From positions 892,501 to 956,500 of the forward strand of contig NC_022524.1 of the NCBI RefSeq assembly GCF_000473245.1: 64,000 bases of DNA, written 5' to 3'. This stretch comes from Bacillus infantis NRRL B-14911 (lineage in GTDB: Bacteria > Bacillota > Bacilli > Bacillales > Cytobacillaceae). This document shows positions 43,043 through 51,629 of this stretch, in pieces. The translations under genes and the position numbers were made by a program. Positions within the stretch are counted from its first letter, which is position 1; every line of letters begins with the position of its first letter. The notes beneath the pieces are model-generated. The model worked only from the letters and a program-made list of their open reading frames with translations, searched no databases and was not told the DNA's origin.

Positions 43043-45083
43043 ATATAGATCTCTCCACATTCACACGTCCGGAAAAGAAGGTGGCGCCTCCGCCCATGTC
43101 GGCGATGCGGTCAGGGACGAGTGCGTTGACAAGATGCTTTTTTCCGGGGGAATCTGCCCAGAGGCCTTGGGACACTAGGACTCCCGGCAGCACACGATCC
43201 CCGGCATTCGCCTTCAGGATGCATTCGCCCCGGTCATTCCAAACTCTCACCATGTCCCCATCCAGAATCCCCAATTCCTGTGCATCCTGACTGTTCATGA
43301 ACAGCTGCGGCTCTTTTTCCAGGTCCTGATGCTTTTGATTATTGGAAAAAGTGGAGTTCAGGAAATTATGGTTCGGCGCCGGGACGAAGAAAAACGGGTG
43401 CTCGCTGTCTTTTTCAAGCGGCGTATAGACAGGCAGCGGCGGATAGCCGTCCTTTGCCATCTGCTCGGAATACAGTTCAATTTTCCCGCTCGGCGTTGGC
43501 AGTTTACCAGGGAAAAGAGGCTGTACCTTACCCTTCACAAAGCTATTCTCCTTCAGCGTTTCGTAAGTGACCCCATCCAGTGCAGGATTTCCGGGATGAT
43601 CGAGCGCCTGGCTGATCATTTCCGCCTCGGTGTCAGAAAAAGTCTCATCTTCAAAATCCATGCCTGCCGCCAAAAGCCGGAAAACCTCCACATTAGATTT
43701 TGATTCACCATAAGGTTTGATGACCGGCTCCTGCAGCTGCAGATAATGATGCCAGTATGAGGTGTACAAATCCGTATTTTCAAAAGAGGAAGTCGCAGGG
43801 AGCACGATATCGGCATATTTGGCCGTTTCGGTTAAAAATAAATCATGGACCACCGTGAAAAGATCTTCTCTCTTGAGGCCGCCCCTGACCAGATTGGCTT
43901 CCGGAGCGACAACCGCAGGATTGGTCCCGTAGATGAACAATGACAGAATCGGGTGCTCTGATTCTTGAAGCGCCTGGCCGAGAAGGTTCATATTGATGGT
44001 CCGGGCCCTGCTCTCCTTCCGAAGATCCGGGCGCTGCAGCTTGAAATTATTGAGTGCCAGATACCCGCCATTGCCTTTAATGGCTCCGCCGCCTTTTTTC
44101 AGCCATTGGCCTGTGATCGCGGGGAGGCAGGAGATGGTGCGTATGCACATGCCGCCATTGTCATGGTGCTGGATCCCATTGCCGATCCGGATGAAGGAAG
44201 GGGAAATGGTCCCGTACATCCTTGCCAGTTTATAAATATCATCCACAGGGACGCCGGTGATAGCGGAAACAGCAGCAGGATCATAGGCAGCACAATGCGC
44301 TTTCAGCTCTTCATGTCCAACCGTACAGTTCCTGAGGAATTCTTCATCCGCCATGTTTTCCTCAAACAGGATATGCATGATGCCAAGGGCAAGGGCTGCA
44401 TCTGTCCCTGGAAGGATGGGGATGAACCAGTCGGCAGCCCGTCCTGTCTGATTTTTGTGGACATCAATGACGATCAGCTTTGCCCCGTTCTTTCGCGCCT
44501 TTTGCGCCAGGGCGATCTGGTGCATATTCGTGCTTGCCGCATTGATGCCCCAAAAAATCATCAGCTTAGAATGGATCGTATCCTCAGGATCAATGCCGAA
44601 GCTTCCGCCCATCGTGTAACGGTAGCCGACGGTGCCTGCCGCCTGGCATATTGTATAATCCAGCTTTGAAGCGCCAATCCGGTTGAAGAAGCGCCGGTCC
44701 ATGCCCTCGGAATTCAGTCTTCCCATATTTCCATAGAAGCTGTAAGGAAGGATGCTCTCGGGTCCGGCAGTTTGCAGAAGTTCTTTCCAATGCGAGGTGA
44801 TTTCCCGAATGGCTTCATCCCAGCTTATTCTCTCAAATCTGCCTTCGCCTTTTTTGCCAATTCTTCGCAAAGGATGTGTCAGGCGCTTTTCATCGTAAAT
44901 CCGTTCAGCCTTATGCCGCACCTTCTGGCAAATATGGCCCTTTGTGACCGGATGCTCCGGATCCCCGGCAATTTTAACAATTCTTCCATTCTCTTTCTGC
45001 AGCAGCAGCCCGCACTGATCAGGGCAGTCCAGCGGGCATACGCTCTTGAATATTCCATTCTCTGTATCTGCAGCTGACATCAT
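43041..45083 (-). CDS. molybdopterin-dependent oxidoreductase (formate dehydrogenase/assimilatory type)
   Basis: 680 residues of the Mo/W-bis-MGD (DMSO reductase) superfamily. An N-terminal [4Fe-4S] domain has CPLDCPDQC and a later HIC (residues about 17-52), then the molybdopterin domain and a C-terminal dinucleotide-binding domain. DYTICQAAGTVGY may supply a Cys ligand to Mo, which is inferred. No Tat signal, so a cytoplasmic enzyme. Partner subunits and substrate are not evident; no neighbouring Fe-S or membrane subunit. AGAGGCGG precedes the ATG on the minus strand. Monocistronic. Confidence 0.87.
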   Translation of the reverse strand: MMSAADTENGIFKSVCPLDCPDQCGLLLQKENGRIVKIAGDPEHPVTKGHICQKVRHKAERIYDEKRLTHPLRRIGKKGEGRFERISWDEAIREITSHWKELLQTAGPESILPYSFYGNMGRLNSEGMDRRFFNRIGASKLDYTICQAAGTVGYRYTMGGSFGIDPEDTIHSKLMIFWGINAASTNMHQIALAQKARKNGAKLIVIDVHKNQTGRAADWFIPILPGTDAALALGIMHILFEENMADEEFLRNCTVGHEELKAHCAAYDPAAVSAITGVPVDDIYKLARMYGTISPSFIRIGNGIQHHDNGGMCIRTISCLPAITGQWLKKGGGAIKGNGGYLALNNFKLQRPDLRKESRARTINMNLLGQALQESEHPILSLFIYGTNPAVVAPEANLVRGGLKREDLFTVVHDLFLTETAKYADIVLPATSSFENTDLYTSYWHHYLQLQEPVIKPYGESKSNVEVFRLLAAGMDFEDETFSDTEAEMISQALDHPGNPALDGVTYETLKENSFVKGKVQPLFPGKLPTPSGKIELYSEQMAKDGYPPLPVYTPLEKDSEHPFFFVPAPNHNFLNSTFSNNQKHQDLEKEPQLFMNSQDAQELGILDGDMVRVWNDRGECILKANAGDRVLPGVLVSQGLWADSPGKKHLVNALVPDRIADMGGGATFFSGRVNVERSI

Positions 45084-45144
45084 TTGACCGCCTCTCTTAT
45101 TTCGTATATTAGTATCTTAAAAGAGTTGGACAATTCCTGCAATA

Positions 45145-45178
45145 TAAGAAAAAGCCTGCTCCGATTGGAACAGGCTTA
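45145..45178 (-). terminator. terminator of the azoreductase gene
   Basis: Minus strand AAGCCTGTTCC-AATC-GGAGCAGGCTT followed by TTTCTTATA. Confidence 0.85.
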
Positions 45179-45192
45179 ATGGTGCGGGCAGA

Positions 45193-45819
45193 TTAAAATT
45201 CCTTCGCTGCCGCTTTTGCTTTTTCAAGTCCTTCATTGATGATTTCCTGTGCACGGTCAGGGAATTGGTTATGGCCTTCAACGATGATAGATTCAACGTT
45301 CTGGACGCCCCAGAAGTTCAGGATGGTGCTTACATAGTTGACGGCCATTTCAGCGCTTGCCGCCGGGCCTTCAGAATAAATGCCTCCGCGTGCATTAAGA
45401 AGGACAACCTTCTTGTCTCCCAGCAGACCGACAGGGCCTTCTGCTGTATAGCGGAAAGTTTTTCCTGCCTGTCCGAGATAATCAAGATAAGTGTGCAGTA
45501 CTGCAGGAACAGTGAAGTTCCAAAGCGGGAATGCGAATACCACTTTATCTGCAGCCAGGAACTGGTCCAGATATTTGTTTACCAGGTTTGCTGCTTCCGT
45601 TTCAGCTGGCGTAAGCTCCATGCCTTTAGCAAGCTTGAACATGCCGCCCATCATATCATTGCTGTAGTATGGCAGGTTTTCGCCGAATAGGTCCAGCTCA
45701 GTGATTTGTTCGCCTGGATGAGCTTCTTTGTAGCTTTCAACAAAAGCATTATAGAGCTGAACGCTTACAGCCTGATCGGCCGGGCGGGAATTGGCTTTGA
45801 TGAATAATACGTTTGACAT
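45193..45819 (-). CDS. azoR: FMN-dependent NADH azoreductase
   Basis: 208-residue flavodoxin-fold quinone/azo reductase. FMN-binding phosphate loop near the N-terminus (FIKANSRPADQAVSV), FPLWNFTVPAVLHTYLD over the flavin and LLNARGGIYSEGP. Reduces quinones and azo compounds by two electrons, protecting against electrophiles. The gene lies behind a MarR gene, with two palindromes of the same type between them, so it is probably derepressed by quinone/thiol stress. GCGAGG precedes the ATG on the minus strand. Confidence 0.93.
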   Translation of the reverse strand: MSNVLFIKANSRPADQAVSVQLYNAFVESYKEAHPGEQITELDLFGENLPYYSNDMMGGMFKLAKGMELTPAETEAANLVNKYLDQFLAADKVVFAFPLWNFTVPAVLHTYLDYLGQAGKTFRYTAEGPVGLLGDKKVVLLNARGGIYSEGPAASAEMAVNYVSTILNFWGVQNVESIIVEGHNQFPDRAQEIINEGLEKAKAAAKEF

Positions 45820-45845
45820 AAGAATACCTCGCTTTATTTTTCTGG

Positions 45846-45919
45846 GTTGCTATAGCAACTGTGGATAATGCTGTATAAGACAAACATCACTTTACCACAT
45901 TCTTGGTTGTTGTAGCAAC
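45846..45919. promoter_or_regulatory. two GTTGCTATAGCAAC-type operators between marR and azoR
   Basis: GTTGCTATAGCAAC (45846-45859) is a perfect 14-bp palindrome and GTTGTTGTAGCAAC (45906-45919) an imperfect one, 60 bases apart. They bracket the azoR promoter region and are the probable binding sites of the adjacent MarR protein. Confidence 0.75.
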
Positions 45920-45942
45920 ATTTATGCAGGCAAATGAACAGA

Positions 45943-46368
45943 CTACTGGACATTTGCCTGCATTTTGCGGAGAATCCTTCTGACTTCGTTCTGCTCTTCC
46001 TCTGAGATTCCCTGGCAGACGAGAGAGTTGAACTCCTCGGTTAGGGGAATGATGTGCTCCCCGAGCTCCCGGCCTTTTTCTGTCAGGAACAGCTGGAGGG
46101 AACGGCGGTCGCTTTTATGCTGGATCCTTTGAATAAATCCCTTTTTCTCAAGATTGGATACCATGCGCGCAATATTGGTTTTATCTTTCAGCAGCCTTTC
46201 CGCTACTTCATTTTGTGTGATTCCATCCTTTTCCCAAAGCAGCATCATGATTAAATTTTGCTCGGGAGCCAGATTATAAGGCGCCAGCCTGTTCTTTACA
46301 TAGCTGGTCAGCGTCAGGTCGGTCTGATGGATATAGATGCTGATGTAATCGGTAAAAGAAAGCTTCAA
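45943..46368 (-). CDS. MarR-family transcriptional regulator of azoR
   Basis: 141 residues. MarR winged helix with ITQNEVAERLLKDKTNIARMVSNLEKKGFIQRIQHKSDRRSLQLFLTEKGRE (about 51-102). There is a single Cys late in the protein (NSLVCQG), not the N-terminal Cys of YodB/OhrR-type redox sensors, so the sensing mechanism may be ligand binding. Same strand as azoR with operators between, suggesting direct repression of azoR and perhaps polycistronic readthrough. Confidence 0.9.
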   Translation of the reverse strand: MKLSFTDYISIYIHQTDLTLTSYVKNRLAPYNLAPEQNLIMMLLWEKDGITQNEVAERLLKDKTNIARMVSNLEKKGFIQRIQHKSDRRSLQLFLTEKGRELGEHIIPLTEEFNSLVCQGISEEEQNEVRRILRKMQANVQ

Positions 46369-46551
46369 AAGGGTTCCTCCGTTCTATAAGTAAACAGGCT
46401 GCAGATAATCATATTTTATGGTTATGACAGCAAAAAAACAATAAGTTGAGCATCAATGTGCCGGAAGGTGATCTTTTAGTTGATAATCGGAAAAAACTGC
46501 CGATATAACCAGTATGATATGCCTATAAAAAATGAATGAGGTTATACACCC

Positions 46552-48597
46552 ATGTTTACAGTCCGAGACTCAGAGAATATATATATTCTGCAAGGACATT
46601 ATTCTGTCCCGATTGTTCTTCTTTCTATTATTATTGCCTGCTGTGCGTCTTATACCGCACTATCCATGAACCAGCGTATGCAGCAGCCAAGCTTTTTCCA
46701 GCAGAGGTTCTGGCTGCTGCTGTCTTCCATTGCCATGGGGCTCGGAATCTGGTCCATGCATTTTATCGGCATGAGCGCGTTCATGCTTCCGATGCCGATG
46801 AAGTATGATTTGACGCTTACAATCGTTTCTGTGTTTCCAGCCTTTTTGGCCTCTTATCTGGCCTTTTATATCAGCAACCGGAAGAACAGCACTCATTGGC
46901 CATCTGCTATTTCAGGGGCCATCATGGGGATGGGCATCTCAGCCATGCATTATTTCGGTATGGCTGCCATGAAGATGGAAGCTGAATACAGCTATAAGCC
47001 GGGCCTGTTTGCCGCCTCCATCGCCATTGCTGTCGTAGTATCCTATGTTGCCTTGTATATATTTTCTGTGCTGCAGAAATATATGGGCAGATTTCTGGTA
47101 AAAGCGGCCACTGCTCTTATCATGGGCCTTGCGATTACAAGTATGCATTACACCGGTATGGCCGCTGTTGTTTTTTATACAGATGCGCCATTGGGCCATG
47201 CTTTGCATGAGATGCATAGTATGGATATGAGGCTCTTGATTGGCGTCATCACGGCGGGAATCTTGATTCTCCTTGCCATTTCCGGCCTGACGAGCCTTCT
47301 GGACCGTTATGTAGAATACCGCCTGAGCTATTTTGATCCGCTTACAAAGCTGCCGAACCAGCGGCAGTTTGAACAGGATTTGAAAAACGGGGGCAAAGGA
47401 TGCCTGGCCATCATCCATATCCATGACCTGGAGAAATGGAACAGCGGTTTTGGCTATTCATTCGGAGATGAAATCATCCAATCTGTCCATGGGGGAATTA
47501 AAGGGCTGCTTCCGCTGGAAATGAAGGCATACCGCATCGAAGGAAATCGTTTTGCGATGTTCGCCTCCGGGGAGCATGAATATGAAAAATTAAAGGCAGC
47601 CTTGCATAGAATCATGGCTGTATTCACTCAGCCGCTGATCATCGGAAAACAGCGGCTCGTGATAGATATGGTGTGTGCAGTAAGTTCAGCCAGCGATAAA
47701 CAGCCGCATAAAGAACTGTTCTCAAGCACAATGGCTGTACTCCTGCATTCAACAACCAGGTACAAGCATGAGGTAATTGAATATAATCCCGCTGTCCATA
47801 CCTACAGCTTTGAAAAGGAACTGGCTAAGGATATCACACTTGCTATGGAAAATGACGACCTTTTTCTTGTCTACCAGCCGAAAATCTCCTCAAGCACATG
47901 GGAAGTTTCAGGCATGGAGGCATTATTGCGCTGGAACCACCCCAGGCATGGCATGATTTCGCCAGGCGTTTTCATTCCCATCCTCGAGGAAAGCGGGAAG
48001 CTTTTCAAAGTCACAGACTGGGTGATTGAAAAAGTATGCCTTCAGCTGTCCCACTGGCGAAAAGAAGGGGCAGCCCTTCACCAGATTTCCATTAACATCC
48101 CGGGCCCTTATCTGACTTCAGCCAAACTGCTGAACGTTTTAATAGACAGTCTTGAGAAATATGATATCAGCAGCCATCTGCTTGAATTGGAAATCACGGA
48201 GACCAGCGTCATCCACGATATCGAGAATGCCATTCAGGCAGTGGCGCAGTTCAGGGAAATGGGGCTTTCTGTTGCCTTGGACGATTTTGGTACAGGCGTA
48301 TCCTCTCTTTCGTATTTAAAAAGAATACCGATTTCGACCATCAAAATTGATAAATCCTTCGTCGACGGGGTGCCGATGTCAGAAAAGGATTCGGCCATCC
48401 TGCGGGCCATCATTTCTCTGTCCTGCTCCCTGAATTTAAAGGTCGTCATCGAGGGAGCAGAAAATCAGGACCAGATCGACTTTATTGGTTCTTTAAGCGA
48501 ATCGCCGCATGTACAGGGCTATTATTTTTCCCGCCCGCTGAAAGAAGAAGAGCTGCAGGACTGGATACAGAACAGACATGAAGAAGCGCTGGTTTAA
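46552..48597 (+). CDS. MHYT-GGDEF(degenerate)-EAL c-di-GMP phosphodiesterase-like protein
   Basis: 681 residues. Seven-span MHYT sensor with three motif repeats (WSMHFIGMSAF, SAMHYFGMAAM, TSMHYTGMAAV, first 230 residues), thought to bind a metal such as copper. Then a GGDEF domain in which the signature is replaced by EGNRF, so cyclase activity is unlikely. A C-terminal EAL domain keeps the residues for hydrolysis: MEALLRW, NIPGPYL, LEITETS, LDDFGTGVSS, KIDKSF, EGAEN and VQGYYFSRPL. Predicted to lower c-di-GMP in response to a membrane signal. The SD of ATG 46552 is weak (TGAGGT). Monocistronic. Confidence 0.92.
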   Translation: MFTVRDSENIYILQGHYSVPIVLLSIIIACCASYTALSMNQRMQQPSFFQQRFWLLLSSIAMGLGIWSMHFIGMSAFMLPMPMKYDLTLTIVSVFPAFLASYLAFYISNRKNSTHWPSAISGAIMGMGISAMHYFGMAAMKMEAEYSYKPGLFAASIAIAVVVSYVALYIFSVLQKYMGRFLVKAATALIMGLAITSMHYTGMAAVVFYTDAPLGHALHEMHSMDMRLLIGVITAGILILLAISGLTSLLDRYVEYRLSYFDPLTKLPNQRQFEQDLKNGGKGCLAIIHIHDLEKWNSGFGYSFGDEIIQSVHGGIKGLLPLEMKAYRIEGNRFAMFASGEHEYEKLKAALHRIMAVFTQPLIIGKQRLVIDMVCAVSSASDKQPHKELFSSTMAVLLHSTTRYKHEVIEYNPAVHTYSFEKELAKDITLAMENDDLFLVYQPKISSSTWEVSGMEALLRWNHPRHGMISPGVFIPILEESGKLFKVTDWVIEKVCLQLSHWRKEGAALHQISINIPGPYLTSAKLLNVLIDSLEKYDISSHLLELEITETSVIHDIENAIQAVAQFREMGLSVALDDFGTGVSSLSYLKRIPISTIKIDKSFVDGVPMSEKDSAILRAIISLSCSLNLKVVIEGAENQDQIDFIGSLSESPHVQGYYFSRPLKEEELQDWIQNRHEEALV

Positions 48598-48602
48598 TAA
48601 AG

Positions 48603-48643
48603 AAGGCAGGCCGGACACTTTCAGTCCAGCCTGCCTTTTCTAT
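48603..48643. terminator. bidirectional terminator after the EAL gene
   Basis: AAGGCAGGC(C)GGAC-ACTTTCA-GTCC(A)GCCTGCCTT with TTTTC after and an A-rich left flank; it ends two converging genes. Confidence 0.85.
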
Positions 48644-48646
48644 ATG

Positions 48647-48949
48647 CTAGATTTCTTTGAGTGCACTCTCCAGATCTCCATATCCCCTTTTGTCCTGAAG
48701 CATCGGATCATCCGTCTCGGCCGTCCAGCCGTTTCCAAGAGCCGTAAATCTTCCATCCTCCTGCTGTGCAAAAGGTGTATGTATATGGAACGTCCGATCA
48801 TCCTTCTTGACCGTGCAGCCGAAATAATAGCGCCCGCCCTGGCCTGGCTCCTCATAAGTGCCTATACTGTCCGCCCCGTATTCATTCAAATAGCCCTCAA
48901 AAGACCTCTGCAAATCCGCCAGAATCTGCTCACGCGTCATCGATTCCAC
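48647..48949 (-). CDS. small conserved hypothetical, DUF5634-like
   Basis: 100 residues, soluble, with TREQILADLQRSFEGYLNEYG, a GRYYFGCTVKKDDRTFHIHTPF middle and a WTAETDDPMLQDKRGYGDLESAL end, matching my recollection of DUF5634 proteins in Bacillaceae. GTG start at 48949 with AAGGGAGA 7 bases before; ATG 48940 is the alternative. No function known. Stands alone and converges with the EAL gene. Confidence 0.65.
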   Translation of the reverse strand: MESMTREQILADLQRSFEGYLNEYGADSIGTYEEPGQGGRYYFGCTVKKDDRTFHIHTPFAQQEDGRFTALGNGWTAETDDPMLQDKRGYGDLESALKEI

Positions 48950-49079
48950 TGTGCTGTCTCCCTTCGTTGTTATCTGCTTTTAATATGGCTTGGTTCTTAG
49001 GTTTTATTCTTCATAGTGAATGGGTTACTTGTAAAAAGGTGTGAGATATAATGATAATTATTTGTTTTTTAAAAAAATT

Positions 49080-49106
49080 TGAAACCCTCAGCTGCTTCAC
49101 CTCGTC
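49080..49106 (+). promoter_or_regulatory. ECF-type promoter before the sigma factor gene
   Basis: TGAAAC (49080-49085), 17 bases, CGTC (49103-49106) fits the -35/-10 pattern of Bacillus ECF sigma factors (TGAAAC N16-17 CGTC/A). 31 bases before the start codon, so probably autoregulated. Confidence 0.7.
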
Positions 49107-49140
49107 AAATCACGAATTTTAAACAAGGAGGTGGGTTTTG

Positions 49141-49713
49141 GTGTATATAGAAGGTGAGCAGGATTTTAATCCGGATTTGGCAAAGAATGAAAATTTGGAA
49201 GAAATATTAGAAGAAATCATGGTTACATACGGAACGGAGCTTGCAACGCTTGCTTTCTCTTATGTAAAGGATGCCGGGCTGGCCAAGGATATTGTACAGA
49301 ATGTATTTATCAGCTGCAGCTCCAGCCTGCAAAAGTTTAAAGGGGAGTCTTCCCTGAAGACCTGGCTGTACCGGATCACCATTAACCAGTGCAAAGACCA
49401 TTTAAAGAGTGCGTACTTCAAAAGGATACTTTTACCAGGTAAACAGGAGGACAACTCAACACCTCATGCGGACAGCCCTGAGGCAGCGTTACTCGAAAAA
49501 GACCATAAAAGGCAAATCAGGGATTGTATCATGTCTTTAAGCCCGAAATATAAAGAGGTCATTTTTCTATACTACTATCAGGAGTTTACAGTTGGAGAGG
49601 TCGCCTCCACTCTTCGTATATCAGAGAATACTGTCAAAACGAGACTGAAACGGGGAAGAGAAAAGCTCGGGGCGATATTGAGAAAGGAGGACATGCAATG
49701 GGACAGGATATAA
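49141..49713 (+). CDS. ECF RNA polymerase sigma factor
   Basis: 190 residues. Region 2 (ELATLAFSYVKDAGLAKDIVQNVFISCSSSLQKFKGESSLKTWLYRITINQCKDHLK, about 32-87) and region 4 (LSPKYKEVIFLYYYQEFTVGEVASTLRISENTVKTRLKRGREKL, about 130-175), with only a linker between, as in the ECF group. GTG 49141 is 7 bases after AAGGAGGTG; TTG 49138 is also possible. It overlaps the anti-sigma-like gene by 16 bases. A TGAAAC/CGTC promoter precedes it, so it most likely drives its own operon under an envelope signal. Confidence 0.92.
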   Translation: MYIEGEQDFNPDLAKNENLEEILEEIMVTYGTELATLAFSYVKDAGLAKDIVQNVFISCSSSLQKFKGESSLKTWLYRITINQCKDHLKSAYFKRILLPGKQEDNSTPHADSPEAALLEKDHKRQIRDCIMSLSPKYKEVIFLYYYQEFTVGEVASTLRISENTVKTRLKRGREKLGAILRKEDMQWDRI

Positions 49714-51053
49714 AAAGCAAAGATCTTTTTAGTGAGGTGGAATTTACTGCAGAGGACAGACAGAAGGTGCAGGACTGTATAAAAAATAGTGAAAAACCAC
49801 TTTTCTTTAAATGGCGGATCAAATCGATTGCAGCAGCTGCAGTTCTCCTCACTTTGGCAGGTTCCTTGGCTTTATTCGGATCAGGAACAAAGGCATTTGC
49901 TTTTTCAAACTTTCCTTTCTTTGATTCCATCTTCAGCCTTTTTGGCGATGAAGGGCTCCAAAAGGCCTCAAATGACGGAAATGTATCGCTTTTATCTTTA
50001 GAAAAGCAGGAAGATGGGATTAAGATGAGCATAAAGGAAGCAGTTTACGATGGACGCAGACTCTCAATCAGTTATGTGATTGAATCAGAAAAGCCGATAA
50101 ATAATTACTCATATAAACAAATCGATGCTTATATACCCCTTAATCATTCTGAAGAGGGTATCTCCAGAAATGGTGTAAGGGATGAACAGATTTCTGAAAA
50201 CAAAGTGGCAGGCATCTCAACCTTTACGTACGATTATGATAAAGGCGAATTGCCGGATAAAATAAAGGTGGACTTTCTATATAAAGCTACAACAGACAAA
50301 TCTTACAAATGGGAAAAGGACTTCTCGTTCCGGTTCCAGTTCCCTGTTGAAAAATCAGAGGATATTAAAACCATCCCTATGAATATGGTTAAACAGTGGG
50401 AAAACAAAGTACTAGAACTAAAGAGTATTAAGCTGAGCCCGCTGACTACATCGGTTAATCTCCGATATAAGGAGCCATATAACAATAGGGAGCCCTATCC
50501 GTCTCATACAATCAGGCTTATTGATGAAAATGGCAAAGTTTTAAGGAATTTAAACAATTGGACAATGGGAATGGGGACCCAGACAAAAGAAAACGGCCAA
50601 TGGTACAGTGTGACTGAATACAAAGAGTTTTTCGAGCAAGTGGACAAAGGTTCGTCAACCGTAACCATACAGGTGATAAATGGGACTTCAAACAGGTTTA
50701 AAGAAGATACGCCTCTAAGTAGTACCCCGCTCTCAACTGAAGCAGCCTTCCAGATGGGAGAAATGGGCAGCATTGAAATAGAAGGGATTGAAAGGGCAGA
50801 CCAAACACTCATAATTGCCTATAAATATAAAAGCTCCCTGGCGTTCCTGAATGATTTTCAGTTTATGCTTACAGATAAAAATGGGGAATTTTATCATGGC
50901 ATTGAGAAGTCCCGGGAATATTTAGGAGGCGAAGCTTATCTTGTTGAAGAAGTGTTCCCGAATACGCCTGATGAAGGTCTTTTCATCAAATATTTTAATG
51001 AAAAGGCTCCCGAGCTCATAGAAGAATTCCAAATGGAAGTACCGATCAAATAA
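49698..51053 (+). CDS. anti-sigma-factor-like membrane protein (DUF4179 type)
   Basis: 451 residues. A cytoplasmic N-terminus (about 1-42) is followed by one span (IAAAAVLLTLAGSLALFGSG, about 44-64) and a large extracytoplasmic part of beta-rich DUF4179/DUF5643-like domains (about 90-451). Translation overlaps the sigma gene, the usual layout for an ECF sigma and its membrane-bound anti-sigma. The outside domain would sense the stimulus. No Zn-anti-sigma HxxxCxxC motif is visible, so sigma binding, if real, uses another N-terminal fold. AAAGGAGG precedes ATG 49698. Confidence 0.85.
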   Translation: MGQDIKSKDLFSEVEFTAEDRQKVQDCIKNSEKPLFFKWRIKSIAAAAVLLTLAGSLALFGSGTKAFAFSNFPFFDSIFSLFGDEGLQKASNDGNVSLLSLEKQEDGIKMSIKEAVYDGRRLSISYVIESEKPINNYSYKQIDAYIPLNHSEEGISRNGVRDEQISENKVAGISTFTYDYDKGELPDKIKVDFLYKATTDKSYKWEKDFSFRFQFPVEKSEDIKTIPMNMVKQWENKVLELKSIKLSPLTTSVNLRYKEPYNNREPYPSHTIRLIDENGKVLRNLNNWTMGMGTQTKENGQWYSVTEYKEFFEQVDKGSSTVTIQVINGTSNRFKEDTPLSSTPLSTEAAFQMGEMGSIEIEGIERADQTLIIAYKYKSSLAFLNDFQFMLTDKNGEFYHGIEKSREYLGGEAYLVEEVFPNTPDEGLFIKYFNEKAPELIEEFQMEVPIK

Positions 51054-51126
51054 TCCTTTCAGGAAAAGGATATCCCTTCTCCACTGTAGAAGTTAACTCC
51101 AACAAGAATATACAGGAGGCTGAGCA

Positions 51127-51552
51127 ATGGAACAGGAATTCAAATCATTTCTCAACCATTATCTCCAGGTCTGGAGGGAATCCTCGATCGAAGAAATGAA
51201 AGAGCTGATATCAAAGGATTATCAGGCAAGGGAAATCCGCGGGAATCAGATTGATGATTTTGGCTACGATGAGTCGGTCAAAGGCTGGGAGCAGGGATTT
51301 CGGTATGTAAAAGAGAATGAAGGGATCTGGGATTTGAAGGAGCTTGCTGTCATTCCGCTGAAGGAGGATGAAGTGATGGCGGTCTTGTCGGCCTCGATTA
51401 TTATAAAGGGAGAACGGATCGGCACAGCCAATCTCTTTTTCGATACCTTCAAAAAAGACGGAGAAGGCAGCTGGAAGCAGGCCAGAAGCTATGTAGAAAC
51501 AGGAATTTCCCCGGAAAGAATCGGCACCCTGCAGCTCGAGCAGCATATCTGA
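51127..51552 (+). CDS. NTF2-like (SnoaL-type) hypothetical protein
   Basis: 141 residues, small alpha+beta protein with the pattern of an NTF2-like fold: a helical N-terminus (FKSFLNHYLQVWRESSIEEMKELISKDYQAREI), a central helix and C-terminal strands (VMAVLSASIIIKGERIGTANLFFDTFKKDGEGSWKQARSYVE). Similar proteins in Bacillus are often named flavoprotein without proof. AGGAGG precedes ATG 51127. 73 bases behind the anti-sigma gene, possibly in that operon. Confidence 0.65.
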   Translation: MEQEFKSFLNHYLQVWRESSIEEMKELISKDYQAREIRGNQIDDFGYDESVKGWEQGFRYVKENEGIWDLKELAVIPLKEDEVMAVLSASIIIKGERIGTANLFFDTFKKDGEGSWKQARSYVETGISPERIGTLQLEQHI

Positions 51553-51582
51553 AAAGGACCATGCGCAGTGGTCCTTTTTCTT
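51552..51582 (+). terminator. intrinsic terminator
   Basis: AAAAGGACCA-TGCGCAG-TGGTCCTTTTTC after the NTF2-like gene; probable end of the sigma operon. Confidence 0.88.
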
Positions 51583-51629
51583 TGCTATCATACATATAAC
51601 AGTAAATGGAACCGCAGGAGGTGAGCTCC

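Noticed and set aside
43965-44669. 234-residue plus-strand ORF opposite the molybdopterin oxidoreductase
   Set aside because: Antisense shadow of a well-supported gene, with no SD or domain.
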